The notes under the pieces are model-generated. The model searched no databases and had not been told where the DNA came from. It saw only the letters and a list, made by a program, of their open reading frames with translations. Below are positions 37,080 through 48,960 of a stretch of 64,000 bases of DNA, piece after piece (position 1 is the stretch's first letter; each line of letters opens with the position of its first letter). Location of the stretch: positions 128,382,335 through 128,446,334 of the forward strand of contig NC_080066.1 of assembly GCF_949987535.1 (NCBI RefSeq), in the 5' to 3' direction. Source of the DNA: Balaenoptera acutorostrata (Eukaryota > Chordata > Mammalia > Artiodactyla > Balaenopteridae). The position numbers and the translations under genes were made by a program.

Positions 37080-38665
37080 CCAAACAGATGACCTCATTTC
37101 TCATTTCTTATTTCACAAGGAAAGTAGAAGCTGTCAAATAGGCACTTCCTCAACTTGTCACCACCATAACCTAGATACTTAGCTCTAACAAATATTCTCT
37201 TTTCCCCCAATTTTCACTTTTCCCCCAATTTACACCAGAGATTATTCATTCTAATTCCTCCCCGCCATGCACACCCTTAATGCCAATTCTTTTCCCCTAA
37301 GTGCTGGACAGCACCTTCTTCTCCCACCCCCACCTCCACCTCCTTTCCTGGAACCTTCTTGAATATACAGTCATCTCTTTATTCCGTAATTTCAGCTTGT
37401 CCCTCCTTGTCAACTCATTCCTAACTTAAAATGCTCATGGTTCTCCTATCTTTTAAAACAAAGCCCCCAAACCCTCTTTGTCACCACAAACCATTTTAGC
37501 CTGTTCTGTCTATACCCATCACAGCCAAAATTCTTCACCAAGTTAACCGTAAGGGACGGTGACATTTTCTCCCTTTCCTGTTCCGTCTTATTTCTACCCC
37601 AACATTCAATAAGATCCACTCTACCCAAATCACAAATGTCACTTTTCATCCAATACCTCACAACTCTTGCCAGCCTTTGACCCTTAAGTTTTTCCTTTTT
37701 CAATTGATTTCTTTCCTTCTCTGCAACACTGCACTTTTCTGGGCTTTCCTCCTATGATATGGAAGGTCCTTCTCAGTCACTCTGCAGGCTTCTTGTCTCA
37801 TATATTTATGTTCCTCCTTGTATTCAATACTTCTCGCACCCTGTATAGTACATAGACATGAATCCCACTTGAACACCATTAGGGAAGTAAATCACCAATC
37901 TTGATGCCCTGTTTTAATCTCTCTTGAACTGTGGATTTATATACCCTATTATAAATTAGACATCTCCAAGCTATGGACACTTAGTATGTCTAAAAATGAA
38001 CTCAGAATCTTCCACACAAACTTTCTTATCATGCTTTCTTTCCTTTGGCAATGAAGGGTGCCGTGATTCAGCCCCATCCCAGACACATACATGCATTCCT
38101 GAAGCCTCTCTTCCCCTACAAAAACATTAAACCAGTCATTAAGTCCTCTTAATTCTCAAAGATATCATCTTGACAACATCCTCTATTGCCACTCCCCTAG
38201 TCTGGCGACCATTCTCTACTACCTAGATGACTACTCCTAAGTGTCCCCTCTGTTTCTAATTTTGTTCCCTCTACCGTATCATCTGCACATGGCCATTACG
38301 GGCATCATTGTAAAAGGCAAATTGGATCATGTCACTTTCCTTGAGGAAACTCTTCAATGGCCCCATATTTCCCTCAGAATAAAATGTAAACTTACGGATT
38401 TAGCTTAAAAGGTCCTTCATAAACTGATCACTCCTTGCTAGCTTCATCTCACGTGATTTTTCTCCTTCACCTTCGAAGAACCGCCTATAATGAACTTCTT
38501 AAAGTCCCTCCCATTTGTCATGTGACTTTTCTGGCTTCCACAGCTTGGCACAGGCTCTTTGCTCTGCCTAGAACTGTTTTCCCCTTCTTCCCTGCCCCAG
38601 ACTTCCTCCCCTTCTGGATAACACTTCACTCATCTTTCAGGTGTTAGTTCAACAGTAGGTGCTCA
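37080..38665 (+). mobile_element. Long L2 copy with reverse-transcriptase sequence (sense)
   Basis: About 1.6 kb, the longest L2 here. The first kilobase corresponds to the CR1-like reverse-transcriptase ORF (markers: attcttcaccaagttaaccg near 37530, agtatgtctaaaaatgaact near 37984). The rest is the 3' UTR (aaattggatcatgtcac near 38319, caggtgttagttcaacag near 38639). Frameshifts and stops remove any protein. As in other L2 copies, the 5' end is missing. Confidence 0.7.
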
Positions 38666-38679
38666 TACCTCAGGCTCAG

Positions 38680-38885
38680 GCTGTGTTTGAAACGGGACTC
38701 TAGCATTTCTTAATGGGTGAACCTAAGACAGTTGTTTAACCTCCCTAATTCACAGTCAACTCATCTTTAAAATAAGGATAATTGAAATATTCATGTCATA
38801 GAATACATAAAATATAAATGAAATAATGCTTGTAAAGTGCTTCGCACACTACCTGGCACATATTAATTGTCAATAAATATTATTA
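38680..38885 (+). mobile_element. MIR SINE (sense)
   Basis: gtgaacctaagacagttgtt, taacctccctaattcacag, tgcttgtaaagtgcttcgca and cctggcacatattaattgtc are the ordered marks of a sense MIR. Confidence 0.75.
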
Positions 38886-39859
38886 TTCACATGCTCCTGG
38901 GAAGACTCCACTGACCCCAGAAATGTTTTTGGTCAGTATCCTAAGTGATCTCACCATGCCCTCTACTGCTCCTGCCATCGTCCCCATTATATAGAATGAC
39001 CAAGTGTTTTATCTTTTTCTTTAGCTCCCACTATACAGAAGCTCTTTAAGGGTCAGGACCACATCCATTTTACTTAATATTGAACTCCTGACATCTGGCA
39101 CAGAGACAAGCCTATAATAGCACCAGTTAAATATTAGTTCCGTAAACGAGCAGGGGCTTCAGAATTAAAAAGAAACCATTCCAATTGCACAGGCTGTGCA
39201 CTTCTCAAAGCATCATGCTGCTTCCTGAAGCAATGAAGCAGTGTGTGTATGTGTATATGTGTGTGTGTGCGTGTGTGTATTAATTAAACCATTCAGGAAT
39301 AATCTTTAAATTTTATGTTTAATTTGAGATGCTAGTTTATGTTATACATATATTAGTAAGTGTAAAGTATAAATAATTACATAGATAAATTTTGACAAAA
39401 TGTTAAATGGGCATATAAAAGAAACATCAAAATTTTAATTTGAAGGATTATGATATATTCTGAAAAACAGGTGTCATATCAATAATTTCAACAGTGAACT
39501 ATACAGCGTACTTTGCTTCTTTTACAAATGCCATGTGAAAGACGCAGAATTCTACTGATGCTGCTATAAAGACACTATAAATTTCAGTTTGTAATCCACC
39601 TTAAACATAAGGCAGATCTTTGTCCCTGGATTTATTTCTTACCCAAATCACCTTCAAAAGTATATCCTGTAGGTTAGATATAAGATTCCTGAGCTTTTGT
39701 AACCAGAGGGTTGGTGCCCACTTTATTAACAGGGTAAAAGTTTAGATGAGAAACTCTATATCTTGAAATACCGTGGAGGCGAAAGGTTTGAAAAACAGAT
39801 TGTTTGTCCTTTTCTAGGATGAAACACATAGTGATGTATACCTAACCAGTAAATGGATC
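38886..39859. other. Unique sequence with a (TG)n tract
   Basis: 38886-39130 still resembles an L2 tail (cacatgctcctgggaagact, ctctttaagggtcaggacca). An interrupted (TG)n microsatellite lies at 39240-39279. No gene seen. Confidence 0.45.
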
Positions 39860-40660
39860 CTTTAAGGAAGAAAATAAGGTACATGTCTTCTGGAATGTAA
39901 TTTGGAAAATGTTTGTATAGCTTGACCCAGTACTCCTCCCTCTGGGAATTCACTTTAAGAAATATTCTGAAAGAAGAAAAAAACCAAATGCATCAAGATG
40001 TTTGAAAAAAGAAAAGAAAAAAGAAAAAAACCCAAATGCATCAAAATTCAATGGTTTATTGTAGTATTTCTCAAAATAGAGAGGAAAAACTAGAAACTAT
40101 ATTCAAAACAAGAAAAGAGTTTAGTGTATTATGACAGATCATATGCAGCCCTTAAAATTAAAATTAAACTATGACCATATCATAAGCATTTTTATGTTGC
40201 TACATAATATCAAATAAAAGCATATTTTATATATACTGACTTCAATTACATGGAAGTGATACAGGCATACCTTACTTTACCGCTCTTCACAGGTATTGTG
40301 ATTTTGGAAATTGAAGGTCTGGGGCAACCCTGTGTTGTCAGATGATGGTCAGTAATTTTTAGCAATAAAGTATTTTTTAATTAAGTCATGTACATTGTTT
40401 TTTTTAAGACATAATGTTACTGCACGCTTAATATAGACTACAGTATAGTGTAGGCATAACTTTTATATGCACTGGGAAACCAAAAAATTTGTGTGGCTCG
40501 CTTTATTGCCATATTTGCTTTATTGCAGTGGTCTGGGACTGAACCCACTACATCTCCAAGGTTGCCTGCATATGCACGTTGAGGAATGGATGTGAATATG
40601 GCTAAGCAATAATTTATAAGAGTTGTATAATTATGAAGTCACTTTTTAATAAATTCTGTG
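39860..40660 (+). mobile_element. Old L1/HAL1 3' fragment (sense), split by a Tigger element
   Basis: cccagtactcctccctctgg, gaattcactttaagaaata, caatggtttattgtagtatt and atgcagcccttaaaattaaa follow the last part of an old L1-like ORF2. The copy also holds a local duplication (accaaatgcatcaa near 39983 and again near 40031). A DNA transposon interrupts it at 40261-40570. Confidence 0.6.
40261..40570. mobile_element. Tigger-family (TcMar) non-autonomous DNA transposon
   Basis: About 310 bp with inverted ends caggcataccttac and its imperfect complement near gttgcctg. Internal text (taatatagactacagtata, cactgggaaaccaaaaaatt, ctttattgcagtggtctg) is that of Tigger2/MER28-type elements. Transposase is absent. 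Confidence 0.8.
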
Positions 40661-41095
40661 AAATATATATATTTGTTATAATATCTGTCCATTTTTAAAG
40701 TTCCTCAAAAGTAAAAAATCAGTCCTATAAGTTTATTAGTATTATCATTCTGGAAAAAAAATTTGCTTGTGAGTCTGGTCTTCAATAGAAAAGAAGGGCT
40801 TTTATAAACCATGCTTTGGACCATACTTTGTAAAATAAAATGATTACTTCTGTGTCTCAAGTCCATACCACAGGACTTGAATTAGAAAGACAGATTTCAA
40901 TACCGGTTAATTTGACTTTGTGAGTTACTCAGCCACAGTTTACATAGCATGAAAACCATTTTTATTCTTTGATTTATAACAAATGAAGAATATGCAGGAT
41001 GCTGGTTAAAAGGCACAATGTTCTTAGATTCTCTCATGTGAATCATTATTATGTATCAGTCCTTTAACTGAATCATTTTAAAAGAGACCATTAAT
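40661..41095. other. No recognised feature
   Basis: AT-rich unique-looking sequence. Confidence 0.45.
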
Positions 41096-41099
41096 GTGA

Positions 41100-41345
41100 A
41101 AGAACTAAATTTAAGAACAGGCTCTGAAACCATATCATAGCGCCTCACATACTAAGCTGTGTGACTTCAGGCAAGTTGTTTAACATCTCTGTGCTTCAAA
41201 CTTCTTATCTAATTATTATGGGTAATAATTAAGTATGCCTACTTAATAGAGTGGTTGTGAGCATTAAATATATTTACAGATGGAAAGTACTTAAAACAGG
41301 AAGAGACACATAGAAAACAGCATATAAATGTTAGTATAATCATCA
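41100..41345 (+). mobile_element. MIR SINE (sense)
   Basis: aacaggctctgaaaccatat, ctgtgtgacttcaggcaagt, tggttgtgagcattaaatat and catataaatgttagtataat match a nearly full sense MIR. Confidence 0.75.
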
Positions 41346-41479
41346 CTCAACTTTAATCAGAGCTAGGTTTTACACATATTTTTTTCTTATTTAAAGCTCT
41401 CTGCAAAGTACATTGAAAGAAATAAATTTCATTTTGTTTTCCTAAGAGAAAGTCCTGAAATTCTTTATCTTAAAGTTGA

Positions 41480-41690
41480 CCTTAGGTAGGTCACTTATTT
41501 CTCTGAGCATTAGGTTCCTCACTAACAAAATGGGATGAATACCTACATTATACGTTTTAGATAGGATTACGTGAGACGTATAACAGGAATCAGTGTGATA
41601 CAATCAATGTGTTCTCTCCTACATTTTATATGGACTGGCACAGTATCTGACACAGAACAGATGGGTTACAAATAATAATAATTTTTTAAA
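41480..41690 (+). mobile_element. MIR SINE (sense)
   Basis: ccttaggtaggtcacttatt, ttcctcactaacaaaatggg, ggattacgtgagacgtataa, and the terminal ctgacacagaacag. Confidence 0.6.
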
Positions 41691-42764
41691 GTAGGTATAC
41701 TTGTGCAAAAAACAGTTTCTCAAGGGGACATGAATCTAAAAAATAACCTCAACAGGTCAAATGTCATGAGATGTCATTATTCCTTACTTATCAAATGTAT
41801 TATGATGCCAGAGTGCGAACACCTTCCTACAAGAATAAAAATTATCAATGTGTGGATAGACAGGACTATGGTCATTATCTTAATTAAATCTATCTTCACA
41901 GAAAACAGTTAATCCCCAAAATTCAATGGTCCTTGAAATCAGAAGTGTTAATTTTGCTAATCTTGCAACTCAAACTTTCAGGAACAATAAGGCCCTTAAG
42001 TGCTGATTTTCTGTCAAGAAAAGCAACCATGCTGGGTTGTCACCCTCCAGAGAGCATAGGTTTCATCCAAAGCAGTGTATGAGGTATCCAAGAAAATGGT
42101 TGTAAGGTATTAATTTAGAAATGGTAAAAACAGACACACTTTATGCAAGACATAATCTAAGGGAATGAAGGACAGACACTGAACTCACTGACAAAAAATA
42201 TAGACCCTAGCAAATCTTCATTCAAGAAGTCACCTACTTTAAAATTCTCAAAGAGCAACTAAGAGGAAGTAGGGTAAATGGGAACATTTTTCAAAAAGCT
42301 GCTGAAGGAACAAGGCTTGCCACTAAAGGACAATAATTTCTTACAACAGGGATATCTTATTACTACGTCTGATCTTTTCATGGTAACACAGTACTTTCAA
42401 GCACTTTGTTCCCCCCAGCCTCAAAAATTCCTTAAACAAAGATATCCTCCTAAAAGCATAACTTGAATTTAAGCAAAAAGATAACATGGAATATTAATCT
42501 TACTATTAAAAGCAACAACTTCTAAGAATAACTGGAAAGAAAACATGAAACCACAACACAGTCTAATCTGCCTTCACTGAATACAAATGAAGGAGACAGC
42601 TTTTGTTGGTTTTTAGGTTTGAATCAATCATTAGAGGAAAATCTACTAAAATTATTGCAGGGCTAGACATAGCTACATCAATTGAAGATAGCTAGTATCC
42701 AGAAACCAGCATTAGTAAATGAATGTATACATGTGTAAATCCAACAACTTCCAGGAATTAAAAA
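41691..42764. other. No recognised feature
   Basis: Unique-looking AT-rich sequence with short open frames only. Confidence 0.45.
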
Positions 42765-43025
42765 GTGTTTATTTATTGATACAATGTGCTAAGCCTCATG
42801 AGATGTATTGTACATGCATTTTTCTCATTTTAATGTACAAGTTTACGAAATCCGGTATTATATCCTCATTTTACACACGAAGAAACAAGATCTCATAAAA
42901 CATCCATATGGATGTGTGTACAGAGTTGAATGCCTTGCCCAAGATCACTCAGCTGGCTAGGGATACAAACAAGATTCAAATCCAAGTAGAATAAATCCAG
43001 AACTTCTAACTCTATCCACTGTGAG
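42765..43025 (-). mobile_element. MIR SINE (antisense)
   Basis: Antisense order: atgtgctaagcctcatgaga, cctcattttacacacgaag, ccttgcccaagatcactcag, ggattcaaatcc-like text, and actctatccactgtg. A likely extra segment lies near 42900-42925. Confidence 0.7.
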
Positions 43026-44385
43026 AATATGTCTGTGTTTAAGATGACCATAGTTAAAAATTTGGTATCAAAATTTTTAATTTTATGGATAAACCATTTA
43101 GCATTGGGCAGTAAATTATTTAAAGTAACTAACTGGCATAAATGTCAATAAAAGAAAATGAATTTGAGGGAAAGATCAAAATATTTTGAGAGAAAATTGA
43201 CTCTTTTTAATGGTTTAGTCCCCTCTAGAATAACATAGCCAAATGGCCACTTAAAATAACTAATACAAGTTATAATTTTAAATAATGTTCTAAGAATAAT
43301 AACCCTACAAAGACTTTAAGGAAAGAATTTTGACGGTTAAAAAATTCCCAAGAAAGGTCACATCACTCCTACTTCTAAGAAATAAAAATTCTGTAGATTA
43401 TAAATATGTATAGCGCTGCACAAAAATGTCCTCATGTAGTATATTATATGAAATATATACCAGTATGAAGTCACCATAGAAAATGCTATCCAAATTTTCA
43501 CTGCAAGATAGTTTTAAATAGGGCAAAATGTCAGATTTCAGATGGGATATATTTAATCCTAAACTCTAGCTGGTCTCGTATCATTGTTCTTCCTGAATGA
43601 ACTATCATGCTAATTGCATAGTTCTGTTCCCACACTGCCCTTGGCAAGGCAAACAGCAACAAGCTTAGATTAAATGTCTTTGCGGTTACCCAAGGAGATG
43701 AAATGACACAACCCTGATTCTTTTGCTTACTGTCTCCTTTGTCATCGTCATTCTCAATCAAATCCTGCCAGACTTTGAGCATGTGATTATGGTCTTCAAA
43801 GCTACAACAGTCAAAGAAGCTGGCCTAATGATGCCTAACACAAAGAATTCAGATGAAGCAACTGACATCCAGAGGCAGAAATACTCAATAGTGAAGAAAT
43901 TAGTGCCAATAAATCTAGGCACCTCCACAAAATACGCCCGAGTGTATGGATGTGTGTGCAGACACATAATTTCTAGATAGGAACGTAAAATCCATTTTGC
44001 AGTTAAAATCATTCAAAATAAATTTCATTTGAGTGATAGGAGTGAGGGGCTGAGAAGATTCACAGGAAAATGATAAATTAGAAATCCAGTTCTGCTATGA
44101 AAGAAATTAGCAAAAAACAGTACCTAGAGTGATTCTTAGCACCTTAAACAAAACTTTCCCTCTGTGCTTCCTTGAAGATGAAATTGAGACTAAGTGAAAC
44201 ATTCATGAGATGCCTACCTACAATCCCCAATACTAGGTAAAGGAGTAGGAACTGCAGAACTCCCAAGTTTTACCCTCGGATTTAGTCAGTCTAATTCTGC
44301 ACAATTACTCAAGCTGAAATTCCCAAGGAGGTTCTGATCTCCACTCTTTCCTACCCAGAGCCAGTTCAGTAGCCAAGCCTGTTAG
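43026..44385. other. Repeat-free block with possible exon
   Basis: No transposon recognised across 1.3 kb. It holds the minus-strand exon candidate at 43731-43824 and a near-palindromic POU/homeodomain-like site at 43607-43619. Both are listed separately. Confidence 0.45.
43731..43824 (-). other. Candidate protein-coding exon (unverified)
   Basis: On the minus strand a 94-bp open stretch begins right after a possible acceptor (catcattag) and ends at a good donor consensus (aca|gtaagc). Read in phase 0 it is stop-free and encodes a polar, acidic peptide containing FEDHNHMLKVWQDLIEN. The composition is more protein-like than neighbouring frames. The acceptor tract is weak, with a second AG about 11 bases upstream, and I do not recognise the protein. 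It could be a real exon of a large gene, an exonised or pseudogene fragment, or chance. Confidence 0.22.
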
Positions 44386-44389
44386 CCCC

Positions 44390-45130
44390 TGCTTTCAAAA
44401 CAGAAAGTCTAATCATGGATCTTCACACCATCTCCTATTCTGGTCAAACCACATCATCTTTCTCCTCAGCTATGGAAAATGCCTTCTAATGGGCCTCTCT
44501 CAGCCAACTTCAAACCTCTCTAGTCTATCATACACCCAGCAACCAGAGTGATCCCTTTAAAAACTATAATAGATAATCTCACACCTCTATTCAGGCCCCA
44601 TGGTTTCCACTGCATTCAGTCAGAATATATTCTAATGTATTTAATAGTCTTTGTTACGTTTAATGCATTTAATGATGTTCAGGGCTTACATGATTGGTCC
44701 CTGGTTATCCCTCTGGTCTTACCTTTTATTATTGACACTTTCTCCAGTTCTGTGCAGTTCCTTGGTAGTCCATGAACACATGAGGCACACTCCTATATCA
44801 GGGTCTTGGCACTCGGAGTTCCCTCAGCCTGGAATGCTCTGTCCTAGCTTCCTCATGTAATTTAGGCCTCTGATGAAATGTCACCACCTGAAGTCTTCCC
44901 TGGTTACTGTACTTTAAATAGGAACCTCCTGCCATTGTTCCCTACCTTCTCATCTTAATTTATAATCTTTGTAGCACTGTTACCAGCTGATATAATCTAT
45001 ATTTATGTAAATGTATGTGTATAGATAGACACATATAGATGTAAATTTGTTGTCTATTTTGCTCCACTAGACTGTAGGCACCATGAGAACCATTCATGTC
45101 TTTTGAGGATGTCACCCAATTAAAAATTTG
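44390..45130 (+). mobile_element. L2 3' UTR (sense)
   Basis: Long collinear match to the L2 UTR order: caaccagagtgatcccttta, tggtttccactgcattcagt, catgattggtccctggttat, cagcctggaatgctctgtcc, and tgctccactagactgtaggc. Terminal bases are lost. Confidence 0.75.
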
Positions 45131-45179
45131 ATGAACAAACATATTATTAAGCACTACTGCTGCCATCTCCATGCATCAT

Positions 45180-45845
45180 CCCCTCAATGTATTTTATTAT
45201 CTGATCTACTCTGGCCAAGACATGGATAAATCCCTTCTCTCACATCCACCTCCTTTCCCTTTGAATACAACTAAGATAGTAATACATTTGTTTAAAGATT
45301 TTTATCTAAATAATTAACTCTCTCTCCTTTCACAATCATTCATGGGCTCCAGTCTACTTTATATTTTCATCCCGAACCACTGCAAAGTTGAATTCTACTC
45401 AACTATATTGTGACTCTTCTCATTAGGGTCATATATAACACCTCTTTAATTCTGAATAAAAATGTCATTTTTTTTCATCTTCCATTTAAAACTTTTATTG
45501 TAGTTCACATTGTGTACTGTTTTATTTTTCCATGCCTTTCCTGGTTCAATTCCTACCATCCTACCAATGCTGCTTCTCGGTCTCATTCAAGGACCTCTCC
45601 ACCACCATCAATCTATTAAGATATTAGTGTTCCCTAAGACTCCATGGTGTCTTTTCTCAGTAGAAACACTTCCTGGACGACCTCAGATATCTACACAGCT
45701 TTGACTCTCAAACACCCTTATTGGCTCTTCCATTCTGAGTTCCTTGAGAAAAAGGGCCATATCCTACTCATTACTGAATCACTAGCTTTAAGCATAGTAT
45801 GTGGCACAGAATGGATGGTAAGTAAATATATACTAAATGAATGAT
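45180..45845 (+). mobile_element. L2 3' UTR with terminus (sense)
   Basis: More diverged L2 copy. The 3' module gagaaaaagggccatatcct, tagcatagtatgtggcaca-like text and the end actaaatgaatga are clear. The 5' side (cattcatgggctccagtcta) is weaker. Confidence 0.6.
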
Positions 45846-46059
45846 GGCCCCAAGTCAATGCACAACTCTAAGCCAGACCTCTCCTCAGATTTCCAGAGCC
45901 AAAGCTCTACCTACTAATAGGGTATGTTCACTTGACTCTGAGGTTCTTCGAATATGTAAGACACAACATGTTCAAAAATAAGTCAAATATTTCCCCATTT
46001 CTTCTTCCCTCTTCCTTAAGTTTAACTTTAAATTGTTCCCTTTTTCTATATTCTACATC

Positions 46060-46830
46060 TTGAGAAATGAAATTCACACAAGCCAAGGATTTGAGAATCA
46101 CTTCTCCATGTATATCCAATTTTAGCTTCTATTGGCTCCTTCTTTTAATTGCCTCTTCAGTAAATCCTCCCTCATTTAACACTGACACAAATATGTCAAT
46201 GCATGTCATTCCTTAACAGGTTTACTGAAATGACTAAGTGTCCTTCTTGCCTCCAGTTATATCCTAGTAGCCTTCCACATGGCTGCCTTTATGTCGCTGT
46301 GGTTGCTATTGTTTTTTAAGGTAAAACTAACTATCTCATATTACTTGCTGAAAATCTGTGGAGGGATTCCTATATCCTTCTAGAGTACTTAATCCATATT
46401 TTTTTTTAGCATATCATATAAAGCCCCAAACGATATGAGCTCCACCTCTTCTTTAGCCTCTTCCATGTCTCTTTCTTGCTCTCACCCACCTGCAACCATC
46501 TATTTTCCAGTAGTTTTCCCACTCATAGTCTCCAAGGGCTGACTTATTGCACATGCTGGTCTTTCCACCTGAAATACACTCTCCCTCACTCAATGCTACT
46601 GACAGCTTTATGAAGACTCGCTCACACATCATTTCTTCTAAGAAGTCCTCCTGTCTTGAGCTATCATCAAGTTCTCTGTGCATTTCTCTTATTGTACATA
46701 TCACATAAGATCACAGCCTGCCCAACAGAGGCAGGAACACTAACTCTCTGGTTTACAATTACATGTAGAGAGCTTAGTATGATCCGCACCTAGAAAGTAC
46801 ATGTCAAACACTTCTTGAAGAAACAAGTGT
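46060..46830 (+). mobile_element. L2 (sense), ORF end plus 3' UTR
   Basis: Starts in the last part of the L2 ORF (caagccaaggatttgagaat near 46079) and continues through taaagccccaaacgatatga, ccacctgaaatacactctcc and ctaagaagtcctcctgtctt to the summary module (ttagtatgatccgcacctag). Confidence 0.65.
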
Positions 46831-47979
46831 GCAATTATTTCTTTACTCTTCTGTCTCTCCTACTCAAGTAACTCCTCAATGGCAAGAAGAAATATTCATC
46901 TCATTATTCCCAGTGAATTAAACATAGCAGATAGGTATTCAACTTTTTTGTTTTATTCATTCAACTAAGAAACTGCAAAAATATATGCATGCACCTACAC
47001 ATATGTATCCATCCAATGCAAATTAAATATATCAAATATTGATATACTTGGAGTCAAGCCAAGAAGTTCATATTATAATCAGGGATACAGATCACTACCT
47101 TGATGCCTATATTACCATGCCTGGTCTAAAGAATAAAACATGCCCCTTTGTCAAGTATATGCAAGTCTGATTCCAAAGCACAATCAACTGTTTTCTCACT
47201 TATCTTATCAACTCTGCTCACTCTGGGGAGCTGTAATCCCTGATTCAATGAATGCTTCTAGAAATGGCTCACCATTCTACTTACTCAATTCTAAATGCAA
47301 ATGTGACTATAAAAGGTAGACTAATGAAAACACTACAACGAGGGGCCAAGTATCAGAGAAAAAGGGAAGTGAGAGAGAAACTCCAGCAGAGGAAAGTGAT
47401 ACCAAAAAGAAGTAGTATTCGAATAGAGAGTTGAATGATGACTAAGAGTTCAAAAGTCCAGACCACGATCAATAAGAAATCAACAGAAAGATTGATACGC
47501 AGTGGCAATCCTCTAACAAGCTATTTGTCATTGGAAGGATTTAATCCTCTTACAAAACAATTTTGGCTGAATACTGTGATAACCCTCCAAGCTAAAATGC
47601 AATAATCAGAAAGTTTTACTGTAATACTTCATTCCTAGGTAATAATTTAAGCTAAGGTTCTCAGGTACTTTACGCAAAATGCCACTTTAGATGTACATAA
47701 ATTCACTTACCAGTCCATTAGTCTATACAACTTACTTGAGAGAGAGGAGAGGCAACAACAGGAGAGAAGAGAGGAGAGAACAGAACAGAATTAATACGAT
47801 CTGTAGATGAGAACTCAAGGGTTAAGGAGAGGGGGTAGGGTGCCATAGTATTTAGTTACCTCATTCCAATTGGGACAGGAAAGTAGGAAAAAGTGTGCAC
47901 TGGGCTAAAATTAGGAGAGGGGAGGCTCCTCTCCCAAGAGAAACTTGTTCTCACAGATTTGGACTACTTTATGAACAGA
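46831..47979. other. No recognised feature
   Basis: Unique-looking; a GA-rich stretch at 47738-47790 (repeated gagaggagag units). An octamer-like atgcaaat occurs at 47016-47023, unremarkable alone. No gene supported. Confidence 0.45.
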
Positions 47980-48205
47980 GAATGGACTCTGGAGACAGAC
48001 TGCCCAGATTCGAATTCTGGGTCTGCCACTTATTATCTCAGTGACCTTGGGCAGTTTGTTAATTTCTCCCTACTCAGTCCCCTCACCAGTAAAGTGGGGA
48101 TTATTGTGGTACTTATCTCATTGGATTGTTACAAGAATTAAATAAATCAATATTCTCAAGGCACTTAGAGTCTGGTACATAATAAGCACTATATAACTGT
48201 GTGTG
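47980..48205 (+). mobile_element. MIR SINE (sense)
   Basis: Well preserved MIR: tggactctggagacagactg, cccagattcgaattctgggt, gtgaccttgggcagtttgtt, ggattgttacaagaattaaa, and agtctggtacataataagca. Confidence 0.85.
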
Positions 48206-48689
48206 CTAAATAAACATGTACGCATTTTAATATAACAAAATGAGCTCAAAAACATGACTTTCCAACAGATGAACAGACAAGGACCTATATCTAGCAGCCA
48301 TTCCAAAGGAGGACTTGGACAGAGCTTTAGCTCTCACTCATTCTCCATCAGATATATATGAATCAAAAATTAACATTTTCTCAACCTCACACACATTGCT
48401 AGGCAAACACAGCTTCACCTCCTTCTTCTCAAACAAACCGTGTCCCTAAACTCATTAGTATAGAAACCCTACAGCCCTTAAGGTCACAACTCCCTAAATA
48501 TCTACATTAAAACATAAACACTGTGAATTCTATACTCCAACCTCTGTTAACTAAAAAAAGTTATCTTTGAAAATCTAACTTCTGGAAGATTTCTATGTGG
48601 GGTGAATTATTTGCATATTCTTCAGGATTACTGCTTAACAATATTTTAAAAGTACAGTAATGATTTGTTTTGTTGTGAGTTCAGACTGT
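48206..48689. other. No recognised feature
   Basis: Unique-looking sequence; no named repeat or gene. Confidence 0.45.
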
Positions 48690-48960
48690 TGAGACAGATT
48701 GACTGGCTCAAATCCCAGCTGATATTTACTAGTTATGGAACTCAGATTTAACCTGTTTTTGAGTCATTTCCTCATAGATAAAATGAGGATAACAACAATG
48801 CATGTATGTGCATATATACATACACACATACACACACACACACACACACATACATATACACGCATGTATATACACGCACATATATATGCAAAGCACCTGG
48901 ACTATTACCTGGCAAATAGTAAGCACTATGTAAGCTTTTGCTTTATCATTATTATTGTTA
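48690..48960 (+). mobile_element. MIR SINE carrying a microsatellite
   Basis: The 5' part (ggctcaaatcccagctgata, atttcctcatagataaaatg) and 3' part (aaagcacctggactattacc, agtaagcactatgtaagc) of one MIR are separated by a TA/CA repeat at 48799-48888. Confidence 0.75.
48799..48888. repeat. Compound (CA)n/(TA)n/(ATGT)n microsatellite
   Basis: A central (ca)n run of about 11 units at 48831-48850 is flanked by tata, atgt and acgcat variants. It arose within the MIR. Confidence 0.95.
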
